This document shows, one piece after another, positions 1-6,541 of a stretch of DNA of 16,396 nt; the first letter of the stretch is position 1, and each line of letters begins with the position of its first letter. The stretch comes from an uncultured Solirubrobacter sp. (GTDB lineage Bacteria; Actinomycetota; Thermoleophilia; Solirubrobacterales; Solirubrobacteraceae). A program made the position numbers and the translations under genes. The DNA lies in NCBI GenBank assembly GCA_937871635.1, contig CALMNS010000145.1, positions 1 through 16,396 of the forward strand, given 5' to 3'. The notes beneath the pieces are model-generated. The model ran no database searches. It was given only the letters and a program-made list of their open reading frames with translations, and was not told where the DNA came from.

Positions 1-111
1 ACGGCGTTCGCTCCCGTCGACATCCCGGTGGGGGTGGTCACCGCGGTCGTGGGAGCTCCCTACCTCGCGTGGCTGCTGTCTCGCGGCGGCCGTCGCGGAG
101 CGGTCGCGTGA
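1..111 (+). CDS. FecCD-family iron/siderophore ABC transporter permease, C-terminal end only
   Basis: The window opens inside a gene whose last 36 codons are visible, ending at TGA 109-111. The peptide contains the block PVGVVTAVVGAPYLAWLL followed by a basic tail, which is the characteristic last transmembrane helix and C-terminus of FecCD/BtuC-type permeases (usual form P-x-G-x-x-T-x-x-x-G-x-P-x-F-x-x-L-L). Such permeases form the membrane channel of ABC importers for ferric siderophores, heme or cobalamin. Its stop overlaps the start of the downstream ATPase in a GTGA arrangement, so the two are translationally coupled parts of one importer. The start lies outside the window, and the substrate cannot be told from this end. 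Confidence 0.85.
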   Translation, partial: TAFAPVDIPVGVVTAVVGAPYLAWLLSRGGRRGAVA

Positions 112-917
112 CGTCGTCCCTCGACGGGCGCGAGCTCGTCGTCGCCTACGGCGACACGCGAGTGCTCGATCGCCTCAGCCTCTCGGTGGGCTCTGGGCGG
201 GTGACCGCGCTCGTCGGCGCCAACGCTTCGGGGAAGTCGACGCTCCTGCGTGCGCTTGCCCGCCTCATGAGGCCCCGGTCGGGCGTGGTGCTGCTCGACG
301 GCCATGAGATCGCCACCCTGGGCACCCGCGACGTGGCGCGGCGCATGGCGATCCTGCCCCAGGATCCGGCGCTCCCCGACGCGCTGACGGTCCGCCAGCT
401 CGTCGCCCAGGGCCGCTATCCGCATCGTGGACCGCTGCGCCGCTGGTCGGCGGAGGACGACCGCGCGGTCGACCGGGCGCTGGCGATGACCGGTATGGCC
501 TCGCTCGCGGCCCGGCCGCTCGACGAGCTCTCCGGCGGCCAGCGCCAGCACGCGTGGATCGCGATGGCGCTGGCGCAGGAGACCGGGGTGCTGCTCCTCG
601 ACGAGCCGACGACCTACCTCGACATGGCCCACCAGGTCGCCGTGCTCGACCTGCTCTCAGCGCTCAACCGGCGCGACGGGCGGACGATCGTGATGGTCCT
701 GCACGACCTCAACCAGGCGGCCCGCTACGCGGACGAGATCGTCGCCCTGCGCCACGGCCGGGTGGTCGCCTCCGGCCCGCCCGACGACGTCGTGACGGAG
801 GCGTTCGTCCGAGCGGTCTTCGACGCCGCCGTCCGCGTCGTCGAGGATCCGGTGACCGGCGGCCCCCTGTGCGTCCCCGCCGGAGCCCCCCGCGGGCGGG
901 CGGTGAGGACGGGATGA
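108..917 (+). CDS. ABC transporter ATP-binding protein, FecE/FepC type (iron-siderophore uptake)
   Basis: This 269-residue ATPase powers the importer whose permease ends just upstream. Walker A GANASGKST is at residues 37-45, the Q-loop glutamine in ILPQDP near 85, the ABC signature LSGGQRQ at 141-147, Walker B VLLLDEP at 161-167 and the switch histidine in LHD near 199, so all catalytic motifs are intact. The order and the phrase LPQDPALPDALTVRQLVAQGRYPH are typical of the ferric-siderophore/cobalamin subfamily (FecE, FepC). I chose GTG 108 because it overlaps the permease stop (GTGA); an in-frame GTG at 69 would add 13 residues lying wholly inside the permease gene. The C-terminal 25 residues or so are a variable tail. 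The periplasmic binding protein and the rest of the operon are presumably upstream of the window. Confidence 0.95.
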   Translation: MTSSLDGRELVVAYGDTRVLDRLSLSVGSGRVTALVGANASGKSTLLRALARLMRPRSGVVLLDGHEIATLGTRDVARRMAILPQDPALPDALTVRQLVAQGRYPHRGPLRRWSAEDDRAVDRALAMTGMASLAARPLDELSGGQRQHAWIAMALAQETGVLLLDEPTTYLDMAHQVAVLDLLSALNRRDGRTIVMVLHDLNQAARYADEIVALRHGRVVASGPPDDVVTEAFVRAVFDAAVRVVEDPVTGGPLCVPAGAPRGRAVRTG

Positions 918-960
918 CCGAGCACACGGTCGACCACGTCGGTGCACCTCAGCGCACGGC

Positions 961-989
961 TTGCGGCGCGTCGCCCGATCCCATACGGT
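961..989 (+). promoter_or_regulatory. Candidate promoter of the small secreted protein, giving a leaderless mRNA
   Basis: TTGCGG (961-966) and TACGGT (984-989) are separated by exactly 17 bases and fit a sigma-70 type -35/-10 pair. The -10 box ends 7 bases before ATG 997, so transcription would begin at or next to the start codon. There is no Shine-Dalgarno sequence before that ATG, which agrees with a leaderless message. Inferred from sequence only. Confidence 0.4.
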
Positions 990-996
990 GACCGGG

Positions 997-1380
997 ATGT
1001 CGTCATCCGTGCCGGCACGGCGGCTGCTCATCCCGCTGTCCTTCGTGGTCGTGGCGCTCGGGTCGGCGCCGGCACTCGCCGGGCCGACCGCGGCCGCGGG
1101 CCCGAACGGCGCCTACGACTGGCCGGGGATGAAGAAGTGCGGGTCGTTCAAGGACGAGTTCCGGATCTACGTGTACGCGTCGCGCCGCCCGCGGCTCAGT
1201 TGCCGCACCGCCACTCGCGTGCAGAAGGCGTTCTGGGGTCCCGAACGCGGTCGAGTCGTCCACGGCTCGGGACCGTCGGAGTACGTGACCCTGAAGAAGT
1301 ACCCGGGCTGGCGGTGCGGATCGGGCGCCGGGGGCGGCGCCTGCCGCAAGGGCCGGCGGGTCGCCGGCTACCAGAACTAG
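997..1380 (+). CDS. Small secreted protein with four cysteines, function unknown
   Basis: This 127-residue protein starts with a clear Sec signal peptide: basic PARR, a hydrophobic run LLIPLSFVVVALGS, and a cleavage site after APALA near residue 28. The mature part of about 99 residues has four cysteines in the contexts KKCGSF, LSCRTA, WRCGSG and GACRKG, suggesting two disulfides outside the cytoplasm. From memory, small exported proteins with a similar spacing (C..TA, then GWRC, then C-basic-GGRRV) are frequent in Solirubrobacterales and related actinobacteria, where they have no assigned function. ATG 997 was preferred to TTG 961 because the signal peptide then begins properly and a promoter-like pair lies directly upstream. 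It is probably transcribed separately from the ABC genes. No enzyme motif is visible. Confidence 0.8.
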   Translation: MSSSVPARRLLIPLSFVVVALGSAPALAGPTAAAGPNGAYDWPGMKKCGSFKDEFRIYVYASRRPRLSCRTATRVQKAFWGPERGRVVHGSGPSEYVTLKKYPGWRCGSGAGGGACRKGRRVAGYQN

Positions 1381-1641
1381 AGCCGCGGCACGGTCAGCGC
1401 GACCTGAACGGCTTGCCGCCCCGGCCGCGGACATAAGCCGGCGCTGACGAGCGCTCGCGCGGCGAGCGGCGACCTCGAGGCAGGTGCGCCGTGCTCGCTG
1501 CTGGGCAGGTCGTCCTGAGGACGTCCCGCTCGGTCCGGTCGCTCCCGCTACGCGCCTCCGCACGAAATCTGGCGACTCAGCGGGACTCGACTGATGGTCA
1601 CCCCTGACAGCTCCCCCTGAGAGCAAAGCCCCGGTGCCCTG
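1381..1641. other. Intergenic stretch with no recognised gene
   Basis: About 260 bases between the secreted protein and the promoter of the copper-oxidase operon. I see no convincing ORF, tRNA or repeat. GGCTT (near 1410) and AAGCC (near 1434) could close a long weak stem, and the segment around 1510-1520 holds a short GTCC/GGAC inverted repeat, but neither is a clear terminator. The base composition remains GC-rich until about 1640, where an AT-richer promoter begins. Confidence 0.5.
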
Positions 1642-1679
1642 CGTTGTTATCTCACTTTGCTACAGTGTCTAACACAACG
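1642..1679 (+). promoter_or_regulatory. Promoter with overlapping inverted repeat upstream of the exporter/oxidase operon
   Basis: TTGTTA (1644-1649) and TCTAAC (1668-1673) lie 18 bases apart and read as a -35/-10 pair in the most AT-rich patch of the area. The same interval carries an inverted repeat: TGTTA (1645-1649) with TAACA (1670-1674), and inside it CAC (1653-1655) with GTG (1665-1667), extended outside by CGTTG/CAACG. An operator that covers both promoter boxes would suit repression by a TetR-type protein such as the one encoded at 5738-6439. The repeat is imperfect in spacing, and both the promoter and the link to that regulator are inferred. Confidence 0.45.
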
Positions 1680-1729
1680 ACAGAGCGAAGCGTCAGGAAC
1701 GGCGCGTCGCCCGAAGGGAGCAACTCCTC

Positions 1730-1822
1730 ATGCAGAACCTCGCCACCCGCGTCACCACCCGATGGGTCGCGCTCATCCCGCTCGCGTCGGTCGCCCTTGC
1801 CCTGTTCTGGTCCTGGGACTGA
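1730..1822 (+). CDS. Tiny single-span membrane protein, 30 aa, unknown function
   Basis: A 30-codon ORF opens at ATG 1730 with a strong ribosome-binding site, AAGGGAG at 1714-1720, nine bases upstream. The peptide begins MQNLATRVTTRW and continues as one hydrophobic span (WVALIPLASVALALFWSW, residues 12-29) ending in Asp. The basic N-terminus suggests N-in topology. It is the first ORF after the promoter at 1642-1679 and is followed 16 bases later by another tiny membrane ORF. I do not recognise the family. Its good ribosome-binding site and position at the head of an operon argue that it is translated, either as a real subunit or as a leader peptide; the short length leaves room for chance. 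Confidence 0.5.
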   Translation: MQNLATRVTTRWVALIPLASVALALFWSWD

Positions 1823-1838
1823 TCGCGTGCGATCCGCC

Positions 1839-1925
1839 ATGACCGACAACAAGCCCGCCTGGTGGCTTACCGCCGTCTCGCTGATCGCCGTCTGCGCCCT
1901 CGTGCTGCTGAGCGTGGACTTCTAG
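1839..1925 (+). CDS. Tiny single-span membrane protein, 28 aa, unknown function
   Basis: ATG 1839 opens a 28-codon ORF: a short polar head MTDNKPAWW, then one hydrophobic helix (LTAVSLIAVCALVLLSV) ending in DF. It stops two bases before the ATG of the next gene, so the two may be coupled. No clear ribosome-binding site precedes it. It has the same form as the 30-aa ORF just upstream (one helix, acidic end) but no evident sequence identity to it. I do not recognise the family. Support comes from its placement between two genes with tight spacing and its coherent membrane-protein composition. Confidence 0.45.
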   Translation: MTDNKPAWWLTAVSLIAVCALVLLSVDF

Positions 1926-1927
1926 CG

Positions 1928-2251
1928 ATGACCCGACGATCCCATCGTCGTCCTGGGTCCCGCCGCGCCGGCACGGCGCGGCGGGCCTGGGGCCTCGCGG
2001 CCACACTCATCCTGCTCGGCCTCGGCGTGCTCGCCACCACGTGCACCGCCGTTCCGAAGCGCCTTCCTCGCCGCCTGAATCGCCGTCGCGTCCAACCGCC
2101 CGGCACCGCAGCCGCCGGTTCTCACCGCGCGGGCGCGCCCGAAGCAGCCGCTTCGACCCCATCCCGGGTCAGGCGCGAGCTCGTTGGCTGGGGCGTCACC
2201 GCCGGCCTGCTCGTCCTCATGACCGTCCTGATGCTCGCCGCCTGGCAGTAG
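1928..2251 (+). CDS. Small two-span membrane protein, 107 aa, unknown function
   Basis: This 107-residue protein has an arginine-rich N-terminus (MTRRSHRRPGSRRAGTARR), a first helix at about residues 21-42, a basic Arg/Pro/Ala-rich linker at about 43-84, and a second helix at about 86-106 that ends the protein. The positive-inside rule places both the N-terminus and the linker on the cytoplasmic side, which is hard to reconcile with two complete spans, so one hydrophobic segment may be re-entrant or peripheral. ATG 1928 lies two bases after the preceding stop, suggesting translational coupling. The exporter gene begins 37 bases downstream with its own ribosome-binding site. No known domain is recognised; it may be an accessory subunit of the exporter or oxidase. 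Confidence 0.65.
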   Translation: MTRRSHRRPGSRRAGTARRAWGLAATLILLGLGVLATTCTAVPKRLPRRLNRRRVQPPGTAAAGSHRAGAPEAAASTPSRVRRELVGWGVTAGLLVLMTVLMLAAWQ

Positions 2252-2288
2252 CGCACCCCTCCCCACGACTCAGAGAAGGAACCCCGTC

Positions 2289-3770
2289 ATGACTCCCAGC
2301 TCCCCACCCCGCGCGGCCCCGACTGCCGACCCGCGCCGCTGGCTCGCGCTCGCGCTGCTCGCGGTCGCCCAGTTCGTCGTCGTCCTCGACGCGTCGATCA
2401 TGAACATCGCGCTGCCCTCGATCAGCGCCGACCTCGGTGTTCCAGCCGAGAACCTGTCCTGGATCATCAACGCGTACGTCTTGACCTTCGGCGGTTTTCT
2501 ACTGCTGGGCGGACGCATGGGCGACCTGCTCGGCCGCCGCCGGATCTTCGTCGGTGGACTCGTGCTCTTCTCGGCGGCGTCCTTCGCAGGTGGGCTCTCG
2601 CAATCCGAAGGACAGCTCGTCGCCGCTCGCGCGATCCAAGGGCTGGGCGCCGCACTGCTCGCGCCGGCTGCCCTGTCGATCGTCACGACCCTGTTCCCGT
2701 CCGGGACCGAGCGCAACCAGGCACTCGCCGTCTGGGGCGCCGTCGCTGGGGCCGGCGGGATCGCCGGCGTCCTGCTCGGAGGCGTGCTCACCAGCGCACT
2801 CGGCTGGGAGTCAGTGCTGCTCGTCAACGTCCCGATCGGCCTGATCACCGGCGCGCTCGCCTTCAGGCTCATCGACGAGAGCCGCGTGACCGCCACCGAC
2901 CGGTCCTTCGACCTCCCGGGCGCCGCAGCCGTGACCGCCGGGCTGTCGGCGGCCGTCTTCGCGATCGTCGAAGCCAACTCCGCGGGCTGGGGATCGGTGC
3001 AGACCCTCGGGCTGCTCGGCCTCTCCGGCGTCCTGCTCGGTGCGTTCGTCGCCATCGAACGGCGCGCGACCGCCCCACTGGTCCCCTTCGGCGTCTTCCG
3101 GCTGCCGATGATCGCCGGCGCGAACGCGACGATGCTCGCTGCGGGCGGGGCGATGTTCGGACTCTTCTTCTTCCTGTCGATCTACATGCAGGAGGTGCTG
3201 AGCTACTCGGCGCTGACCGCCGGTCTCACGCAGCTTCCGCTGGCAGGGATGCTGGTCGTCGCAGCGGGCGTCGCCTCGCCGTTGATGAGCCGCGTCGGAT
3301 TCCGACCGGTCCTCGTCGCCGGCCTCAGCCTGTTCACCGTCGGGCTCGTCTGGTTCTCCCGGCTTCCGGTGGACGGGACGTTCCTGGCCGACATCCTCGG
3401 ACCCTCGCTGCCGGTCGGCGCCGGGCTCGGCATGGCGTTCGTCGCGCTCACCGGCGCGTCGGTCGACCGCGCCTCCGAGCGTGAGGCGGGCCTCGTGAGC
3501 GGCCTGATCAACACCTCGCAGCAGATCGGCGGCGCCCTCGGGCTCGCCGTCCTCGCCGCGATCGCCACCGCCCGCACGGAGTCGGCGACCGCGACCGCCG
3601 CCGGCAACGACGCAGCCCTCACCGCCGGCCTTCAGACGGGGCTTCTGGCCAGCGCCGGCATCGGCGGCATCGCGATCGTCCTCGCGGTCCTCCTCGTCCG
3701 GTCTCCGGCGCGGAGCACCGCGACGACTCCGATCGTCCACACCGACGTCGATGTCCCGGTGGCGGCATGA
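2289..3770 (+). CDS. MFS exporter, DHA2 family (EmrB/QacA type, 14 transmembrane segments)
   Basis: This 493-residue protein belongs to the drug:H+ antiporter-2 branch of the major facilitator superfamily, which exports hydrophobic or amphipathic compounds using the proton gradient. The DHA2 signature LDASIMNIALPSI is in the first helix (residues 33-45) and loop motif A, GGRMGDLLGRRR, at 74-85. A motif C-like segment (AGAGGIAGVLLGGVLT) follows in the fifth helix, with Val where the family often has Pro. About 14 hydrophobic stretches fit the usual length of roughly 480-520 residues. GAAGGA at 2275-2280 is a good ribosome-binding site for ATG 2289. The stop overlaps the start of the multicopper oxidase (ATGA), tying export to an extracytoplasmic copper enzyme. 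The substrate cannot be told from the sequence. Confidence 0.93.
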   Translation: MTPSSPPRAAPTADPRRWLALALLAVAQFVVVLDASIMNIALPSISADLGVPAENLSWIINAYVLTFGGFLLLGGRMGDLLGRRRIFVGGLVLFSAASFAGGLSQSEGQLVAARAIQGLGAALLAPAALSIVTTLFPSGTERNQALAVWGAVAGAGGIAGVLLGGVLTSALGWESVLLVNVPIGLITGALAFRLIDESRVTATDRSFDLPGAAAVTAGLSAAVFAIVEANSAGWGSVQTLGLLGLSGVLLGAFVAIERRATAPLVPFGVFRLPMIAGANATMLAAGGAMFGLFFFLSIYMQEVLSYSALTAGLTQLPLAGMLVVAAGVASPLMSRVGFRPVLVAGLSLFTVGLVWFSRLPVDGTFLADILGPSLPVGAGLGMAFVALTGASVDRASEREAGLVSGLINTSQQIGGALGLAVLAAIATARTESATATAAGNDAALTAGLQTGLLASAGIGGIAIVLAVLLVRSPARSTATTPIVHTDVDVPVAA

Positions 3771-5206
3771 GCGCCCCGACCGTCACCCGGCGCCAAGCGC
3801 TGCAGCTCGGCGCCGGGGCGGTCGGCGCGGCCCTGCTCGGCTTCGGAGGCCCGGGCGCGTATCGCGAGGCCTTCGCGGCCGGCGGCGAGCCGCTTCCCCG
3901 CCTCGCCGCCCTGCCGATCGACCGCTCCGATCCAGGCGTCGCTCGAGCGACGCTCGTGGCCGCAGCGGGAACCACGGCCGTCGCGGGAGAACGCGCCCGG
4001 ATCCTCCTCTACAACGGACGCTTCCCCGGACCGGTCCTGCGTGTCTCCGAGGGCGAACGCACCGAGCTCGCCTTCCACAACCGGCTGGCGGAGCCGACGA
4101 ACCTGCACCTGCACGGGCTGCACGTCTCGCCGGCGCAGGACCGCCCCTTCGCGCGCATCGAGCCGGGCGAGTCCTCGACCTACGAATGGACCGCCGGGGC
4201 CGGCACGGCCGGGACCTACTGGTACCACCCGCACCTCCACGGCCAGGTCGCCCGGCAGCTCATGGGCGGGCTCAGCGGACCACTCGTCGTCACGGGTCCG
4301 GTCGACGAGCTCCCCGAGCTCACCGCCGCGGACGAACGGCTCCTCGTGCTGCGCAACTCCACGCGAGCCGATGGACGGATGCTCGTCAACGGCGCCATCG
4401 CCCCGCGCATGAACGCCCGGAAGGGCACCGTCCGTCTGCGTCTCCTCAACGCGGGAACCGCCGAGTACGTCCGGCTGGCGTTCGCGGACGGGCAGACGAT
4501 GCACCTCATCGCCACCGACGCGGGGTTCCTCGAGCGGCCCGTCGAGCTCTCCGAGCTGCTCCTCACGCCCGGCGAGCGCGCCGACGTCCTCGTGCAGCTC
4601 AAGCCCGGCTCGAGCCGCACCCTGCGGCGGATGCCGTACGCCCGGGCCGGCGGCGCCACGGGCACCGACCCCGAAGCGCTGCTCGAGATCGTCGCCCATC
4701 CGCAGGCCAAGCCGACACCACTGCCCGGGGCGCTCGTCGCCGTCCCCGCCCTCCGGGCGACGCCCGGCACCGCGGTGCGTCGTGTGGTCCTCGCGGTCAA
4801 CGAGACGGGCGAGTACACGATCAACGGTCACGTCTTCGACCACCATCGCCCGCGCGTCGAAGCCACCCCTCGTTCCGGCGACACCGAGGTCTGGGAGATC
4901 GTCAACGAGCACACCTCCGACCACTCGTTCCACCTGCACACCTGGCCGTTCCAGGTCCTCGACCGCGACGGACGCCCCGACCCCTACCGCGCCTGGCGCG
5001 ACGTCGTGAACCTTCGCGGAAGGCAGCGCGTCCGGATCGCGATCCCGTTCACCGACTTCACCGGCCAGACGGTCTTCCACTGCCACAACGCCGATCACGA
5101 GGACGGCGGCATGATGGCCGTCCTCGACGTGACGGCACGCCGCACCGCTTCGGACTCCCGTCCGCTGGCGTCCCACACCGAAAGGAGCAGCACCCATGCG
5201 CCGTAA
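3767..5206 (+). CDS. Tat-exported three-domain multicopper oxidase
   Basis: This 479-residue protein has a twin-arginine signal (TRRQALQLGAG, residues 7-17, cleavage probably after AFA near 38), so it is folded with copper in the cytoplasm and then exported. Three cupredoxin-like domains lie at roughly 60-178, 190-310 and 335-456. All copper-ligand motifs are intact: HLHG (114-117), HPHLHG (154-159), HSFHLH (386-391) and HCHNADHEDGGMM (438-450), giving type 1 ligands H386, C439, H444 and probably M449, plus the trinuclear cluster. Such enzymes oxidise phenols, metal ions or other reductants and reduce O2 to water. The methionine-rich insert of CueO is not seen, so Cu(I) oxidase activity is not indicated directly. 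The start overlaps the exporter stop (ATGA), and the end overlaps the cupredoxin gene by 11 bases. A laccase-like role or a copper-tolerance role are both possible. Confidence 0.95.
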   Translation: MSAPTVTRRQALQLGAGAVGAALLGFGGPGAYREAFAAGGEPLPRLAALPIDRSDPGVARATLVAAAGTTAVAGERARILLYNGRFPGPVLRVSEGERTELAFHNRLAEPTNLHLHGLHVSPAQDRPFARIEPGESSTYEWTAGAGTAGTYWYHPHLHGQVARQLMGGLSGPLVVTGPVDELPELTAADERLLVLRNSTRADGRMLVNGAIAPRMNARKGTVRLRLLNAGTAEYVRLAFADGQTMHLIATDAGFLERPVELSELLLTPGERADVLVQLKPGSSRTLRRMPYARAGGATGTDPEALLEIVAHPQAKPTPLPGALVAVPALRATPGTAVRRVVLAVNETGEYTINGHVFDHHRPRVEATPRSGDTEVWEIVNEHTSDHSFHLHTWPFQVLDRDGRPDPYRAWRDVVNLRGRQRVRIAIPFTDFTGQTVFHCHNADHEDGGMMAVLDVTARRTASDSRPLASHTERSSTHAP

Positions 5207-5573
5207 GCGCTTCCTCATCCCGACGATCGCCATCGCACTCCTGGCCATCGCCGCCTTCACGCTCACTCCACTGAGCAAGCTCATCTCAGACCCCGCCAAC
5301 GGCACCCCCGTCCGCGGCGTCACCGCCGTCACCGTCGACTCCGAGGCGTTCGATGCCCCCTCCATCGAGGTCAAGGCCGGCACCACCGTCACCTGGCGCT
5401 TCAAGCACCGCGACGAAGGCGAGCCCGTCGCCCACAACATCAAGGGCGAAGGCTGGGGTTCCCCCGACATCCAGGACGGCGTCTACAAGCACACGTTCAC
5501 GAAGCCCGGCAACTACAAGTACAGCTGCGACCTGCACTTCCTCATGAACGGCCGCGTCAAGGTCGTGATTTGA
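5196..5573 (+). CDS. Membrane-anchored or exported cupredoxin (plastocyanin/amicyanin-like)
   Basis: This 125-residue blue-copper protein has a basic N-terminus (MRRKR) and one hydrophobic helix (about residues 6-25) without an obvious cleavage site, so it is likely anchored to the outer face of the membrane. The type 1 copper ligands are visible: H80 in VAHNIKG, then C111, H114 and M117 in YSCDLHFLMNG, with the spacing C-x2-H-x2-M of plastocyanin/amicyanin. Cupredoxins shuttle single electrons. Placed directly after the multicopper oxidase (ribosome-binding site AAAGGAG at 5181-5187, ATG inside the end of the oxidase gene), it is a plausible electron donor or acceptor for that enzyme. A perfect hairpin 23 bases after the stop ends the operon. 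Confidence 0.93.
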   Translation: MRRKRFLIPTIAIALLAIAAFTLTPLSKLISDPANGTPVRGVTAVTVDSEAFDAPSIEVKAGTTVTWRFKHRDEGEPVAHNIKGEGWGSPDIQDGVYKHTFTKPGNYKYSCDLHFLMNGRVKVVI

Positions 5574-5596
5574 GCGAAGCGCGATGGGTCCTGCAC

Positions 5597-5629
5597 CTCG
5601 ACGGCCGGCGAAGCGCGCCGGCCGTCGAG
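5597..5629 (+). terminator. Perfect 14-bp hairpin ending the exporter/oxidase/cupredoxin operon
   Basis: Bases 5597-5610 (CTCGACGGCCGGCG) are exactly complementary to 5616-5629, with a 5-base loop at 5611-5615. It begins 23 bases after the cupredoxin stop. There is no T tract, as is common for terminators in GC-rich actinobacteria. It separates the operon from the following TetR gene. Confidence 0.7.
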
Positions 5630-5693
5630 CAGACCGATCCAGCGCCTCCACCCACCGGACCGGAAGCGCTCGCGATGGATCGACGTTCTCAGT

Positions 5694-5712
5694 TAGCTAG
5701 TGCTCCTAGCGC
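5694..5712 (+). promoter_or_regulatory. Palindrome upstream of the first TetR gene, possible autoregulatory operator
   Basis: GCTAG (5696-5700) and CTAGC (5706-5710) form a 5-5-5 inverted repeat in an AT-richer patch between the operon hairpin and the TetR coding region. It could be an operator for the TetR protein. It shares only a weak GTTAG resemblance with the inverted repeat at 1642-1679, so common control of both sites is not shown. Confidence 0.35.
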
Positions 5713-5737
5713 TTGCGTGACCATCCATGCTTTGGGT

Positions 5738-6439
5738 GTGTCCGGTTCGCCTGCACCGACTCGTCGCGAGCGCCTCCGCGCTCAGACGCTCGCGGAGCTC
5801 AAGGCGTTCACGCTCGTCCAGATCGCCGAGGGTGGGCCTGGCGCGCTGTCGCTGAACACCATCGCCCCTTCCATGGGCATGTCGGGCCCGGGCTTGTACC
5901 GCTACTTCGCCTCGCGCGACGAGCTTCTGGCGTCACTGGGCGCCGACTCGTACGACGAGCTCGCCGACGCCCTCGAGGCCGCCGCTGAAGCTGCGCGTCG
6001 ACGCGCGCCCGCCGCACGACTGCGGGCCATCGCGACCGCCTTCCGCGAGTGGGCGCTCGCTCATCCCCATCGCTACCGGCTGGTCTTCTCCACCACCTAC
6101 GGATCTGGGCTGGTCGCTCCCGAGGGAACCATCCCCGCAGCCCACCGCAACATGCTGACGATCCTCGGCACCGTCGCTGATCTGGCGTCTGAGCCCGCGA
6201 CCGGTGACGGCGCGTCCCGTGGCCTGGCCCGTCAGCTCGAGCGCTCGGCGCGGAGCCGAACCGCCGACAGTGCGCGGCCGGCCGCTGCTCTTCTTCTCGG
6301 GGTCCTCGCCTGGACCCGTCTGCACGGGTTGGTCTCCCTCGAGATCGAGGGTGCGTTCGCCGCGATGGAGATGGATCCGGCGCTGCTCTTCGACGCCGAG
6401 GTCGAGGAGCTCGTACGCCGCGCGCAACAGGCCGCCTGA
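5738..6439 (+). CDS. TetR/AcrR-family regulator with WHG-type C-terminal domain
   Basis: About 233 residues. The N-terminal helix-turn-helix spans roughly residues 18-64, with the recognition part SLNTIAPSMGMSGPGLYRYFASRDELL. The C-terminal ligand-binding half contains LAWTRLHGLVSLEIEGAF, the W-x-x-x-HG pattern of the WHG subgroup (PF13305). I prefer GTG 5738, which gives the usual short N-terminus (MSGSPAPTRRERLRAQ). GTG 5717 and ATG 5675 (with GGAAG nine bases upstream) are in-frame alternatives, but ATG 5675 would place the coding region across the palindrome at 5696-5710. Lying just after the copper-oxidase operon on the same strand, it is the likely regulator of that operon or of its exporter. 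This is inferred from position and from the general habit of TetR proteins to control neighbouring efflux genes. Confidence 0.88.
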   Translation: MSGSPAPTRRERLRAQTLAELKAFTLVQIAEGGPGALSLNTIAPSMGMSGPGLYRYFASRDELLASLGADSYDELADALEAAAEAARRRAPAARLRAIATAFREWALAHPHRYRLVFSTTYGSGLVAPEGTIPAAHRNMLTILGTVADLASEPATGDGASRGLARQLERSARSRTADSARPAAALLLGVLAWTRLHGLVSLEIEGAFAAMEMDPALLFDAEVEELVRRAQQAA

Positions 6440-6463
6440 CGGGCGGCGCGCCTGACCTCACCA

Positions 6464-6485
6464 GCCGAACCCGCAGCGGGTCGGC
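6464..6485 (+). terminator. Hairpin after the first TetR gene, probable terminator
   Basis: GCCG-A-ACCC (6464-6472) pairs with GGGT-CGGC (6478-6485) around the loop GCAGC, an 8-bp stem with one bulged A, starting 25 bases after the TetR stop. No T tract follows. It lies in the 102-base gap before the RidA-like gene. Confidence 0.5.
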
Positions 6486-6541
6486 GTATCGTCCGCACGC
6501 GAGAACACTCGAGCTCGTCGACCGAGCCGAACGAGGACGCC

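Noticed and set aside
3632..5470. A long open frame of about 610 codons on the minus strand across the oxidase and cupredoxin genes
   Set aside because: It is antisense to genes with complete copper-ligand motifs, and its composition (Arg/Gly/Val/Glu-rich, no domain) is typical of a shadow frame in GC-rich DNA.
1642..5710. A shared operator between the operon promoter (1642-1679) and the TetR palindrome (5696-5710)
   Set aside because: The two sites share only GTTAG; arm sequence and spacing differ, so a common binding site cannot be claimed.
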